DNA from: Saccharina japonica
Lineage: Eukaryota > Sar > Phaeophyceae > Laminariales > Laminariaceae
Assembly (NCBI GenBank): GCA_008828725.1
Contig: MEHQ01002227.1
Location: 346,852 to 410,851 of the forward strand
Reading direction: 5' to 3'
Length of the DNA: 64,000 bases
The notes under the pieces are model-generated. The model had not been told where the DNA came from and searched no databases. It saw only the letters and a program-made list of their open reading frames with translations. The translations under genes were made by a program, and so were the position numbers. Position 1 is the stretch's first letter; each line of letters opens with the position of its first letter. Positions 23,139-35,149 of this stretch are shown piece by piece.

Positions 23139-24300
23139 TCAAACTCTCACCTGGGCATGTAGCGGGACAGTTTTCACCAACCCATTTGAGCATCTGCTTG
23201 GGGGATATGATGCCGTACCCATCTTGACCAACATGTGCTCCTTGTTTTTACTCTGGAGAAAGGCAACCTGTACATCGAACTGATAGCCAGGCCAGTCGTG
23301 CTGACACGCTATAGCACGCCGCACACGCTGGCTGCCGATACGGCATACTGGTGCAACTGCTTTACCGCAGTTGATGTTGGCCTCTTGAGCGCACCCTTGC
23401 ACCACCTGTCGCGCCTTGAATCGACCGTCTGCCTCCTGCTTGATCATGAACCTTGAACCGATAATCTCCTTGGGTACGTTGGTGTTGGGGACCATATTAT
23501 GTACTTCATGGCCCGTTAGACTAGTCATCTCTTTCTCAAGTACCTTCGGCCACTCCTTGCCGTGCGAGAAGTATATGGCGTCCGCGTAGCTGGTGGGGAT
23601 CCGGATATCTGAGTTGGTGCCTTCCCTCGTGAGCCCTGTGTGGTCGGAGCTTCCTGTCGCGTATCCAAAGGCCGTGATGGAGGAAGGGTATTGTTCGTTG
23701 CGAGCGAGATCGGATGATGGCCCCACCGCGAACACGAGTGCTTTTAGCTGCCGAATCTGACGTTCGTTTAGGATGCTGTCGCTTGAGTTAGTTCGTGTAG
23801 AGGCGCGAGTTGCGTGCAGCTCACACTCTGACGAAGGTGATATTCCAGACGATGAAGTCGGTACAATCGCAGCCAAGGGTGCTCCGGTGGTTAGAGTTCG
23901 GTTGGCTTCCTGGATTCGCTAGTGGCCGTGTTATCACGCAGCATGTCCTGGATTTGCTCACGCAACTGTGCGTGTTCTTGATGGGGGGTGTCTCCCTACT
24001 TCGTAAGACGAATGGGCCAAGGAAGGGTGTGTGGTCGATAATGTCTTTTGATGCAAGTGTCTTGTTCCGCGCAGTCGGTTTCCTTGAAGTCGATCTCCGT
24101 ATCCATCGAGAGCGGAACGTACAGTAGACTTTCCAGGAAAGTGGCGTTTCGATTCTCCATGACGGTTTCCTTTTGATGGATTGTAAACACGATTCGCCCT
24201 ACTGTTGTGACTAAGCCCGCAGAGATTTCCCTCCCACGCTTTGTCTCCCAGTTTTGATGCTCGATTGCTCATACGATTCGTCGAAGAGCATGGAGTCCTT
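23139..24300 (-). pseudogene. Ty1/copia integrase C-terminus and RT N-terminal relic
   Basis: Reading the minus strand, 24.25-24.05 kb encodes an integrase C-terminal block (KLGDKAWEGNLCGLSHNSRA, then VYNPSKG in shifting frames). From 23.62 to 23.26 kb the RT start follows: SYADAIYFSHGKEWPKVLEK, then GSRFMIKQEADGRFKARQVV and CQHDWPGYQFDVQVAFLQSK. Stops and frameshifts separate the blocks. It looks like the same or a related family to the relic at 17.84 kb, with complementary portions surviving. The stretch at 22.5-23.13 kb downstream is not recognisable. Confidence 0.8.
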
Positions 24301-24604
24301 CCCGCTCAAGCGTTTGAGTCTCCTCGGAGCATTGGCGATATTGCAGTTGTTGTTTGATGCGTCTATCATGGTCACTTCTCATTGCTGAAGTTGAACTTCG
24401 TGGAGTATGTGGCGTTTTCATTTTTGTTTTCCCTATATTTCTGTTCGTCAGCTCACTGTGCCCGTCTTTGTCCCGCCAGAAGTACGTCCGTCCGTTGTTG
24501 AGTTGAACTTTGTGGAGTACGTGGTCGTTTTCGCCTTGCGGTCCAATCTATTACTATATTTGTCAGCTTGCTGCGTCCGTCTTTGTCCCGTCACGGGGCG
24601 TGAC

Positions 24605-24960
24605 GTACTTGGTATTTGAGGCGGCAACCCACGGCGTTCCGCAACACGGCAGCCCGTAGCATTTGCGTACTTTGTCTTATGCGGCAACCCGTGGCGTTCT
24701 TAACAAGCCAGACGGTGGCGAGACGTATGTTTAGTTTACGTGGCAACCCGCGTCGTTCCGTGATACGTCAGCCTGTGGTGTGGTGTATTGAACGGCAACC
24801 CGTGGCATTCCTGAATACGTCAGGCTGTCCCATGGCACCCTTTTCCGTTCATGCGGCAGCTCGTTTTGGTCCGCAGCACACCAACGTGTGGTGTGGCGTA
24901 CATTTCGCTATGCCGCAACCTGTGGCATTCCGCAGTATGTCAACCCGTGGGGTTACGTAG
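24605..24960 (-). repeat. Minisatellite, ~59 bp period, copy block 2
   Basis: Units begin GCGGCAACCCGTGGCGTTCC and recur at about 24620, 24680, 24742, 24794, 24853 and 24913 with substitutions. Read on the minus strand they match the block at 17345-17790. As there, the array lies on the 5' side of a copia relic, in the same orientation relative to it. Confidence 0.75.
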
Positions 24961-24989
24961 GGCCCAAAAATCACAATCCAAACCCAATA

Positions 24990-26330
24990 AAAAACACCCG
25001 ATGGAAATATATACAGGGTATACAAGGCTTTCCTTCGGAGTGGTTGTAAGATGGGAGCTGATTCATGCACGAATACAATTTGCTTGTGGTTGGGTTTGGG
25101 CTAGTCCGCCAAAAACTACAGTTGTATGGGGGATTAGTGTGGCTACAATGAGCTTCAATTTTACAGTACATTGAAAGCTAGCCTATACAGCAAACCGTCC
25201 AAATGCGGGCGACGCAAGGGAAGTACGCAGTACCTCAGCAGTAGCAGAGCAGCAACAAACAATACAAAGCGGCAGCCTATACTGCTGTGGTGGTCCATGG
25301 ACGAGTCGACACCACCAGCTTTTTTTCATCAGATCCGAAGACAACAAAACACTTTCCCCACGTACATAGGGGCGGTGTACGTATTGTATGAGACTCCTAC
25401 CTTGTGGAACGTAATTCGTGCGGGTACGATTTGTTTACTTTTCATTATTTTTCAGATAATTTCCAGTGGATCTCCTGTAAAATAATGAAAAAAGCGTGCC
25501 TCTTGCGCAGATAGAAAGTCCAGACAATACCTCTTCACCGGGCGAGTAACTACGCTACAGCACAGCACTACCTGATGGTCTATGATCTGCACAGCAGCAG
25601 CAACACGGTATGAATGCATACGAGTACGGAATACAGTAGTTTTGTCGCGGCAACCACACTCCTTCCGCCCGAGCTAACGTCGCAGAGGTCGATTCAGCAC
25701 TGCTTGCTGTGCTGCAGTACAGCAGTAGTAGTACATCATGAGCTCCGCCTGGTTGTCTGTATGATGGTGTCTCTCTCCACGCTCATAAAATGCCGAGTAT
25801 ACAGCAGTACATGAGCTCTTCTATCTGATAGTCTGTATGCCGGTGTCTCTCCCTGGTGCTGTACACATGCCGGCTGTCGAGCGACTACGTGGTTACAATG
25901 GTTGCGCACCAAAGCGCCGCTGCTTCCGACCGTTGCTGCTGCTGCTGCTGCATGTAGCTCCCGCGTCGGCAGCCACATTACATTGGCATGCGCTATCGCA
26001 GCAGCAGTTGATCGTGTCCTGCTGATGTACATATACATATGATGACCTGTACGACGATGCCTCCGACAAAGCAGTTGGCGGCCAAGCTGCTGCTGTGAAA
26101 ATGCCGGACACATGCTCTACATGCGTTGTTGCTGACAAACTAAAGTACGGACTACTCGGTAGACTATAAGTCGTGCTGCTGCCAGCAAAAATGAACTGCT
26201 GAAATAGTTTCGAAGAACTGTCCATCTAAAGTTGGGCCGTTTGTCACGAAAGAGAGCTGTCATTTCGGTCCATTCATAACTAACGAACGTCCCTGGTTTG
26301 CGTAAATGCATTGTTGTGTGTATATAAAAG
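24990..26330 (+). repeat. Long dispersed repeat family F, copy 1
   Basis: Matches 48.19-49.80 kb in inverted orientation over most of its length. Examples are the block with AAAGCTAGCCTATACAGCAAACC near 25,175, the GCATGCGCTATCGCAGCAGC block near 25,987 and the ACTAACGAACG block near 26,280. It is rich in CAG/CTG and has no coding sequence. A TATATAAAAG stretch lies near 26,320 at one end. It may be a long solo LTR or a large non-autonomous element. Confidence 0.7.
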
Positions 26331-26955
26331 ACAGTCCGTCAAACGGTTAAGAGGGGTTCATAAAACACGTGTGCAAAGCTTCAAGACCTATATCTCAAAA
26401 GGGCGTGCGCTTCCGCCTCTGAGCGTGTTTCGGTCGTTGAGGTCGAACCAGCCTGTACACTGTATGTTTCGGGGACCCTGACAGTTTTTCTGAGAGGTTA
26501 AACAGGGTTTCGACAGAGTCCCTGATGTAGGAGTACCGTGAGGGATACCGCACCGGCCACACACTCAAATCACGGGTTCGATGTACCCGGCGGGTAATAT
26601 TATACGTTCTACGTAGCTGTAGATTGGATACAGTTCAGGACACATAACAAGAAAACGAGTAAACCCGTGTAAAATAATAGTGATATCTATACTAGCAGGA
26701 TAATATGAAATTCGGGAGTCGTTGTTCTGAAGTTAATGTAGATTGCATCCATCCTCAGATAATGAATCCAGTCTATTAATAGATCATATTTCCCGTTTCT
26801 TATTATGTTACCAGTACTCTGTATGGCGAATTAATTATTATCAGGGATGCGTATGTCCTCACCCGGAACCCAACAATTCCCGGGAAACAGCCTTTTCAGC
26901 CTTTTCGAAATGTTTCCCCTATTTCCTTTCATTCGAGGAACAAGAGGCGTAATTT
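26331..26955. other. Non-coding spacer
   Basis: No gene or clear repeat recognised. The sequence is AT-rich towards 26,650-26,850. A GGGTTCGATGTACCC stretch near 26,575 looks like a tRNA T-arm but has no tRNA around it. Confidence 0.3.
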
Positions 26956-26958
26956 GAA

Positions 26959-27480
26959 GGGGGGGGGGGGTGTACTCATGTCGTCCACGGCCGTAGTCGT
27001 ATGACCATAGACCCTCGCATCCCTACAATGACGGGAAGGAGCACGTTGGTTTCTACCAACCAGGCAGACATCGCTCGCACCAAGCCCGAAGCGCCGTAAG
27101 GTATTGGGCGAGTCGCATGGAGGGTGAGCTGCATCCTGCTAAGAACCGCCTCTGAGGCGGACTTGCATATGGACGACAGCTTCAATGAGTTAATATAATA
27201 TCTGGTGTGGCCACTTCCAGAGACAGCAATGGATATTACTATGGATCTGCCTCTGGGTGCCTTGCCATATACACACTACGTGATACGATCATTCCCCTCG
27301 TGCGGAGTTGAGGTTCCCGACCCCGCACACATGATCTACTCGACCGCCAGCCTTGGGTAACCGCCAAAACAAAACAATAAAAAAACGGTACCCTGGTTGT
27401 CTAGCTCACGCAGTGAGAGGCATGTTTTACAGCGTCGTCGCCAGGCGACGCCAACCCAACCCATAAATATATAATATATC
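26959..27480 (+). repeat. Dispersed repeat family R, copy A
   Basis: Begins at a 12-G run, then TGTACTCATGTCGT, ACGGCCGTAGTCGTATGACC and an ACCCTCGCATCCCTACA block. It continues through GTGGCCACTTCCAGAGACAG and GATACGATCATTCCCCTCGT to TACAGCGTCGTCGCC and AACCCAACCCATAAATAT. Copies in the other orientation are at 35.15-35.66 and 59.88-60.54 kb. The repeat is ~520 bp without an open frame or obvious terminal inverted repeats. A stretch TAGCTCACGCAGTGAGAGG faintly resembles a pol III A box, so a SINE origin is possible but unproven. Confidence 0.75.
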
Positions 27481-29615
27481 GGTGGGGGGGAGGGGGGGGG
27501 GGGGGGAAATTATCATCCCCGGGTGACCCACGCACTACATGAAGCACAACAAGTAAAATATTCGTTCAGGTTTTCGGAAAGTCATTTTCGATCGTTTGCG
27601 CTCTACACTCTACCTACCTTCACCAGTTGCGCACAATGCAAGCACTTACTTGATGAGTAAATTTACATCGGTTTGAGTTGATTTTCACTTGTTCGTGTCC
27701 TCGTTGATTTCGTCCTGCAGCCATTTGATACTGGATAACTAGGGCTACTGCCGTACGAAGTGCTTATAGGGACCTCTCGTGTACGAATGTACTTACGGTG
27801 TCGCGAGGTAGAACAGCAACACCACGCGCAAAGCAGGATGTGAGCAGTTACACAGTAGTGCGCTGCTTCGTGCGCGTGTAGCGACCACGACCTTATCCGC
27901 GACTATAAACTGTAAACATGGGCGCTGGACGCTTCAATGAAATCCCAGCGTCCCAGCTGCATCTGCGTCGAGTTCACCCTTTCCATTCCAATATGTTACA
28001 GTAGCTCACATATATGGTTATATTGTTTATTACTGTGGTGCATTCCTTCGATGGCTCCGCTCGCCATACCGTCCAATTCCTTTGTATGGTATCTGTGTGA
28101 TATAGCAGGGGCCGGTGGCCGCCTATGTAGCGCTCTGTTCTGCTGCACAGCTTAGCAGCGTTGGAAAAAACAAAACCCGGGGGTTTACATCCTATATATA
28201 GAAGCATACATTATTATAATAATACAAAATCGAGTTTGAACATAACCAATAATCCAAACTTAACCCCCCAAAAAATCCAAAAACGATTCACCCCGCCGTC
28301 GAGCGTCTCAATTTCATGACGCACGCAAAGGACATGAAAGCTGAATGCTGCCCGGCCTTCCTCTTGGATGGAAGGGGAAAGGGGTGGGATCACCGCTGTG
28401 AGCAGCGCACTTTTGTCATTTCGTTTGAGCTCGTCTCATACCACCTCCTTTTAGCGCTTGCGGCACCAGGTCTTGGTCCAGACCTTTGTGATTTACGTAC
28501 TGCCCGATAGAGCTTTAGGTGGAAAGACAAGGAGGTGTAGCTTCAAGTGCACTGCTTGAACGACTGTGACTGCAAACACCTAAGACCACCTCTTCTGGAT
28601 CTCCTCTGCATACTTTCAGGTGAAAAACCGCGTGCGTGCGTAAACCTGTCTATAGATTGCCCACATGCACCATCAATGAGGAATGATGGGTACGTAAAAC
28701 AGCAATCCTCTATGCCGACACGACCTGATCAACGGGACTGGAATGGACCCTGGATCGACGTGGGTCCGCGACTACAAAAAACACGGAGTTACTGGGTTTG
28801 GTAATCTATGTATGGATCAACATTATCACATGACAACACCAAAAAGACCTGTCTGTGTAAAGTATACCCTGGTACCTGTTACACCATCTCCGCCCTGACT
28901 TTTTCACCCCCATGATGAAATACGATACATACTCAACATGCTATTAATATTAAATACAATGTATCCCCCACCATCTACCCTACGTACTAACCCCCCCTCT
29001 CCCCCCCCCCCCCTGCCACACACCCTAACCTAAACATCTGTTATTGTTGTTGACCTCGATACCACCGTTTCAGAATAATCACAGACCTATATCCTTCACG
29101 AAATCGTATAACACCAGCAACACATACATACGATCGCAGCCCTCACGAAACCATAAAACACCAGCAACGTATGATATGCAATCTCATCAGGACAACGAAC
29201 ATACTGCAAAATATAATACTGCTATTATAATAGAATCGTCTGATTGACCACTATGTACTTGTTACAAACATTTCACCCCCAAAAACCCTGAAAATTAATA
29301 CTAGATTTTAACATACCTCCTGTCAACATGGTTGGTTGATTCACACCCCTATCTCTGTGTGTCTCCCCCCCCCCCCCCCTTTAACAGGTTTAAAGGATAA
29401 AACGTTTGTTTTTTTTTTTTAAACCCCCTACCTACTAATTGCCACTAAAGATACCTTGTAGGTACAAATAAATAATGCACACTACAAAAACCCAAATCAC
29501 TAATTAATGAAAAAATCATCCAGGTGCTTTTAAGTTTTACTCCATAACCTGTCCTCACACACCTCTTCTTATATACCATACATGGCTACAAATAGTAGAA
29601 CCACTCTATCACGTA
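27481..29615. other. Non-coding region with G and C homopolymer runs
   Basis: No gene recognised. It contains G runs at 27484-27490 and 27492-27506, C runs at 29001-29013 and 29365-29379, and AT-rich low-complexity sequence towards 29.6 kb. Short open frames (28316-28510, 28547-28804) have no recognisable similarity. Confidence 0.4.
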
Positions 29616-29875
29616 AACTCGTCGGAACACTATAGTATACCTGGTACGTTTATATCAGATTGTTTAATTTTAATTTTAATTTAACTTTAATTATTTCTTC
29701 CCCCACAAATAGACACACACTTCCTGAATTCTACAGCCTCAGATTGTGTCCCCCTCATACGGGATGTACATCCTACATGAGGACATATAAAATCCGTGAG
29801 TACGCGCGATCGAAGTATTACACTCAGCTAGCAAATATGAGCTTTGACGAAATCCTCGAGCTCACAGCTGTTGTT
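29616..29875 (+). repeat. Left terminal inverted repeat arm of the 2.5-kb element
   Basis: About 260 bp, inverted match to 31870-32137 with scattered substitutions and small indels. The outermost 20 bases match perfectly. The inner boundary is at the CTCACAGCTGTTGTTTT stretch. Confidence 0.85.
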
Positions 29876-30244
29876 TTTTTTTATTTTGTTTTCAATATAT
29901 ATATGTGTAGGCGTTATTTGCCCCCGGGTACAGGGGACGTAAATAATTTCCGCTCCAAAAACATATTACCTCGAGTCTTATTAGTTTCGGGTAACTACCG
30001 CTACCGGGAAATTCGCACCCCTGATTATTATATTATACGCATCGTACTTATGATACCATACGCCGAGGAGACACGATATATGTAATAATGATTTGCGGGA
30101 GGAGAGGAAGGAGCGGATGCAAAACATATGAAGATCGTACCATCATCGCCGCAAGATCCATACCCTTTATTTCATGGTTTGTTTTAGTCCAATATTTTAT
30201 GTGTGTATGTCGTCTTTCGTGTCCGAAAACAGCTCAGTATGTTT

Positions 30245-30385
30245 TCCGAGTACCCGGGTACCCGGGTACCCGCACTACCCGGGTACGTATTCTTGATAAA
30301 GTAGCGTACCCGTCCGGGGGGTACGGGTAATAAATTAAAAAAATGTCCGGTTCCCGTTTGCAATGGGTACCCGACGGGGTACAAA
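30245..30385. repeat. GGGTACCC-rich patch
   Basis: Repeated GGGTACCCGGGTACCC units and related GTACCCG motifs, also found inside the hAT element at 50.39-51.24 kb. It may be the core of a decayed hAT copy nested in the long-TIR element, but no terminal repeats or target duplication are visible here. Confidence 0.5.
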
Positions 30386-30925
30386 AAACTACTGCTGAAC
30401 CTCCTTATGTTGTCAATTGTCCGCGTAAGTAGATTTGTAGGTAAAATTCGTTATATCGAGATGGCGCTGATGCACATTTCTTATATCGATTACCTCCTTC
30501 CCATCGTGTCGGCAAGCGTCAGGCCGTGTCTTAACTTCATTCGATAGCTCGGAATGCCTGGAACGGAACGAGACTATTCGCGTTCGTTCGTTCCATTCCA
30601 TGCTGTTTTTGCGGTTTGTGTCCGATCGAATTTCTAGGCACCCGATCCTGGAACAGGCCGCAACAGAAAGTAACCCATGAAATTTGCCTCGGGACTGTGT
30701 AGCTGGACTCTAGGACAGGGGTACCGTCACGTAGGCAGCGAGTGCTCCTGGTACAGAGGATAGCTTCACACGCAAATAGAGCGCCTGACATGCCTCAGAC
30801 CAAGCAGAGCTAGCCGTCCAAGTGGCAGCCTCGGGACAAGTCTAGAAGTTATTATATCGCCGTCGCGGCTCGACGAGGTATCCTGGTGCTTCTGTGAACA
30901 TCGGTCCAGCGTTTTTGCTAGATAT

Positions 30926-31240
30926 CTATCGCCACAGTCTCGTTCGCCACCCGAATTTTTCCCTGGTGAGCCTCCTGTGCAGGCCATGGCCGTATCGCGT
31001 GGCTCCTACCGCAGGCGAGGCCTGTGGCGTCTGCACGTGCTCCATCGCGTGCTCCCATGTCATCTCATTTTGCCTCATGCCCTCGTGGGCCTCCCAGCAA
31101 ATATCGCAACCAGTTGCAACATCCCAGCACCAATCAACTGCCGTAAATCTCGTTCCAAGTGGGCCGTTCGGTTCTGCTGAAGGATTCAGAGAGTACCCGA
31201 ACCTTTGATCCACTGCGAGTATGGCTACGCAACCCCCCAA
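30926..31240 (-). CDS. Unrecognised 104-codon frame inside the long-TIR element
   Basis: Minus-strand frame with normal-looking protein composition, including NPSAEPNGPLGTRFTAVDWC and a C-x2-C with a later H-x3-H (CDICWEAHEG...EHAMEH). That spacing could be a zinc finger. An overlapping minus frame continues at 30766-30987. It may be a captured host exon or a remnant of transposase; I recognise no family and chance is possible. Confidence 0.2.
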   Translation of the reverse strand: MGGCVAILAVDQRFGYSLNPSAEPNGPLGTRFTAVDWCWDVATGCDICWEAHEGMRQNEMTWEHAMEHVQTPQASPAVGATRYGHGLHRRLTREKFGWRTRLWR

Positions 31241-31869
31241 ACCCCCCCGACGTTACATTGAGTGCTCATGTTTGTCAACTAATCTGTCTTGTCAGTAAAC
31301 CAACCAAATGTGTGTATGATAGCTGACAAATAGACGCGAGCATAGCTATACAGTACAATATTTACCATCACCCCTGCTCGTGTGCTTTTATTACCGCGTA
31401 TAACCCTAAATCGTGTCATCAGCGTATCACGAACCCATCAATTGGCAACATGCCTTCAAAACATCTTCCTGCGACCCCTACGGTAGAATCAAAATTAAAC
31501 AGCCCATAAAATAATACGCTTCCTGTCGTGCGACGTGTGTACACGGTACCAGCGTAAGGGGACGATCACAACAACAACACGAGTCCGCTTGGGTCACAAG
31601 GTGTGACCAGGTAGCGCAGGCGGGGGGGCCTTAGGTTGGCAGAAGCAGCAGATCAAGTATTTATTATTCCCAGTAGAGTACGCGTACACCCGGCGTGCAC
31701 ATGAACATTATAACACCCTGTAACACCCCCTAAACGTAACGTGAATAGAACCGAACTGGCCTATAAAAAGCACCAGACCATCAAAAATGTCAAATGCTGG
31801 GCCCTCCAGTCATCGCAATATATGCCATGAACTCCCCGACATCAGATGTATATATTTAAAAAATATATA

Positions 31870-32137
31870 AAACAACAGCTGTGAGCTCGAGGATTTCGTC
31901 GAAGCTCGTCTTTGCTAGCTGGGTGTAATAATACTTCGATCGCGCGTGCTTACGGATTTTATATGTCCTCATGTAGGATATATATCCCGTATGAGGGGGA
32001 CACAATCTGAGTGATGCTGTAGAATTCAGGAAGTGTGTGTCTATTTGTGGGGGGAGAAATAATTAAAATTAAATTAAAAATCAAATCCAACAGTCTAAAA
32101 TAAACGTACCAGGTATACTATAGTGTTCCGACGAGTT
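31870..32137 (-). repeat. Right terminal inverted repeat arm of the 2.5-kb element
   Basis: About 268 bp, the inverted partner of 29616-29875. It runs from the AACAACAGCTGTGAGCTCGA stretch to CCGACGAGTT. Confidence 0.85.
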
Positions 32138-32422
32138 GTATAATATATAGACTATATATCATGATCACCCATCTACCATCTCCGTGACATACGCAGGCAA
32201 CTCTTGGATCCATATTATTCTTGTATTCTTCCAGGTAACTCTTGGATCCAGAGTATTCTTCAGGTGATACAGTAGTACCCGATAGGGTTTTATACTGCTA
32301 CACGTATGCCGCGCAGTGGTGCGCTGGCAGATTTGTTTCCCGAGAATTCCGCTCAGTGCACCACGTGCTGGAGTCAATGTTCGGCTTGCCGCACCTCCGT
32401 TTTTGGTTTGTCGCACTTTAAT

Positions 32423-33165
32423 GGGCCCCTTCGGGCCAAACATAGTAGAGCAAATAAAAATAAATCCGTTTTTTTCCAGTTGCCATACTAATTCTGGTAT
32501 AATTTCTACCTTTCATGACTGCCTACGGAAAACGACATTTCTCTGGTTCCAATGCTCAGAATGCCAACCTATGAGTGGTTTTAGAGAGCGTAGGTCATGG
32601 TCAATATTTGTGCCTCAGGAGCCTTGTCGGCCAGGCGCCATTTGCATCATGACACGTGCCTCCTACTCAAAAACGACTCGTTATACCCCTGGTACTCAAA
32701 GACGAATTTAAACATGCCTGGCAGTTTCTCCGGCCGCTGATACTTTTGTTTTACTCAGATGTTCGACGACCAAGCCGAGCACTGGTAGGTGAACCTACCT
32801 GGGCCTCTCGTTCGACCGTTCGTAGCGTCCTACGTGGCCACAGCAGAGTGAATACACCAAACAGGAGCTCCTAAACGATCAAACGTCTTGCTGCGGAGCA
32901 CTTTTGTTTCGTGACGCAAACACAGCACTGCCTACGCTCCCTTGTAGATTCAAGAGCCCACACCACCTCTTAGAGACTATAACGAACAAGGTATACGTTG
33001 GTCGGTCGGAGGTCTACATATTAGAAGTTTAGATATGCCGTGTTCCGTATGGAGTACTGATATGGTGTTATTATACCCGAAATAGTGTTGCTGCTGTAAA
33101 AAATACGAAAATATATATTGTTTTCAAGACTCAAGTGCTCTTTTATTAATGACCGAAGGGGCCCC
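32423..33165. mobile_element. TTAA-flanked TIR element (piggyBac-type MITE), copy 1
   Basis: TTAA precedes TGGGCCCCTTCGGGCC on the left (TTAA 32419-32422). On the right GACCGAAGGGGCCCC is followed by TTAA (33166-33169). The 743-bp body matches 53759-54495 almost end to end. The inner parts of the ends are also imperfectly inverted (CTGGTATAAT, CATACGGAAnACG). TTAA targets with short GC-rich TIRs are the hallmark of piggyBac-like elements; no transposase is present, so this is a non-autonomous copy. Confidence 0.75.
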
Positions 33166-33169
33166 TTAA

Positions 33170-35145
33170 TTACTGTTTGGGTTCTTTTTCGCCGTACTGT
33201 AGTAACCACATTGTGTTTGCGGTCACTTCGCCGTAGCTGCTGCTACTGTGGAACATCGCACATAGGCGTCAGTCTTGCTCTTAGTCTGACTCTAACGGCG
33301 GGACTCTGCCCAACGTGCTCTAGTCAACCAACTAACTGTGTTTCTTTCGCGAGCGTGTCAAGTGGGCGAGGAAGCGTGGGTGCTTGAGCGATGTGCTCGC
33401 CCTGAGCAACGTGTTCCTCCGTGCCCATTTCGGTTTGACAAAGTATACATCACTCGACAGCAGCGATTACGGGGGCTCATAGTGAATAGGACCTACGGTG
33501 CACACAACCCCCTATATATTTACCTATTTACCTATTTTTACCAAACATATTTGGTCCTATTTACTTGTGTTTACTATGCCCCCCCGTAACAATGAACTCT
33601 TCTTTTGGCCAAGGCTTGCGCCATGTTTTCCCTCATATTCTAGCATAGATGCTTAAATCCGGTTTCTTAGTGAGCAGAGGCGTACAGAACGCCAATCTCT
33701 TGAACAACAATTTCACATTTTGCGACGGAGTGCAGTTCGACGTACCCGATGTATTCGACATACTGTTTACCGCACGGCATCCATCAATGACCATTAGCCC
33801 CAACCGAAACAAGTAAAACGACGAGCTCGAGGATTGCGGGCACTCAAGCTCATCCAGTTCCCCGCTTTCAATTTTTCCATAGCCGTTGCACTGCCACTGT
33901 ACCAATGGTCTTCTGTAGCCGGCACTTCCGTCCAAGCTATGTACCTACTACTCGGCCTCCCCCTATTGCTGACTGCGCGTCTTCTTCCTGCTGCTAAATC
34001 GCCCAGCTGGCTGTCCTGCCGGACTCTTCCAACTGCACTCTCCGTCTTCTCTTCCTCGTTTAGGTTTAGCTAAAAACCCACGCACCCACCAGTGAGTGAA
34101 ATATTCACGGTATGCATGATTTGGCCACATGTAACGACGCACACGATATTTATTTCCCGTACACATACAGCAAGTGATCAACCCTAAAACGGCGCCAGCC
34201 TAACTACCGTACCAACCACCCATTCGCTCCAGCGGCAGTAACAAGCGAAATCCGTCCAAGCTACCGACACTAAGAGGGCGATCTTTGATGGCAAGCCTGT
34301 TGAGTAGCTCGAGGGCGACGCTGAGGAATCCCGCCATAATATTCCATCTCCACGAAGCACAGGTGGCCAGAACCCCACGGTATTAATAACTTTTTGGTGC
34401 GGTTAGCCTAACGGTGTGCTATGATATGTATGCGACATGGTGTCCAATGTCTTCGCGGCGGCTTGTATACGCCCACATTCTGCAACGGGGGGCTTCCGGC
34501 CATCTGTGGTGCAGTTAGGTCCCGCAAGTAGTTTTATATGCACCCATTGCCATGGACCCACACTAACAGATATCGACCGCCATGACACACTGCAGGCTGC
34601 TGTCCTCCGCGTAACCCCATTCACAAGAAAAGTTAATCCAAGGGTGTCGCGTGTTGAAGTATAGGTGTTCTAGAATAGAGAGGGGGGCGTTTTGAGGGAG
34701 GGGGTGGTTTTGAGTTGTGTGGAGTCAGCTGTGGGATCGAGTTTGAAGAGGAGGCAGATTTGTTGGGTGCCTGATGCAACCTTTGGAGTTTTGTTTTGGC
34801 AGTTTCTTGTTGGTTCGGGCCGGAGTATCCTTACATATTCTTAGCGGCCGACCCCCTGGCACTTGCCGATTTTCAATTAGTAGTATCTCTAGTAATGTAG
34901 CACCAATGCTTAGCTATATTTTCTTCGAACACAAAACAAAATTGAGCCGTACTTTCTCAACACCCACTTCCTTAACTGCTGTCGCAGGCGTTGCCGGAAC
35001 AGTCGTTTGTCGAAACCCCACTTCACAAGTGGTGATAATGGAAAACAAACCGGAGCGCTGTGACCACGGGGCGATTCTAAAGGGAACAATTACTATGATT
35101 TTGAAACTCCATTCAAATATCTTGGTTTTAGATACCCCCTATAAC
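33170..35145. other. Non-coding region
   Basis: No gene or clear repeat recognised. Several open frames of 60-150 codons (34774-35223 is the longest) lack recognisable motifs, and 35.15-35.22 kb already belongs to repeat family R. Confidence 0.35.
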
Positions 35146-35149
35146 TATA

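Larger units (their letters stand above)
29616..32137. mobile_element. 2.5-kb element with ~265-bp terminal inverted repeats
   Basis: The left arm (29616-29875) and right arm (31870-32137) are inverted copies, beginning AACTCGTCGGAACACTATAG and ending CTATAGTGTTCCGACGAGTT. Both arms carry the TTCCTGAATTCTACAGC block, the ATATAAAATCCGTrAG block and the CGAGCTCACAGCTGTTGT block. A three-base GTA flanks both ends, which might be a target duplication. The long arms recall Mutator-like or other long-TIR elements, but no transposase is visible inside. The interior holds GGGTACCC-rich sequence near 30,250 and a GC-richer patch at 30.5-31.25 kb that could be captured DNA. Confidence 0.8.

Noticed and set aside
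26560..26600. GGGTTCGATGTACCC stretch resembling a tRNA T-arm
   Set aside because: No acceptor stem, D-arm or anticodon arm can be built around it.
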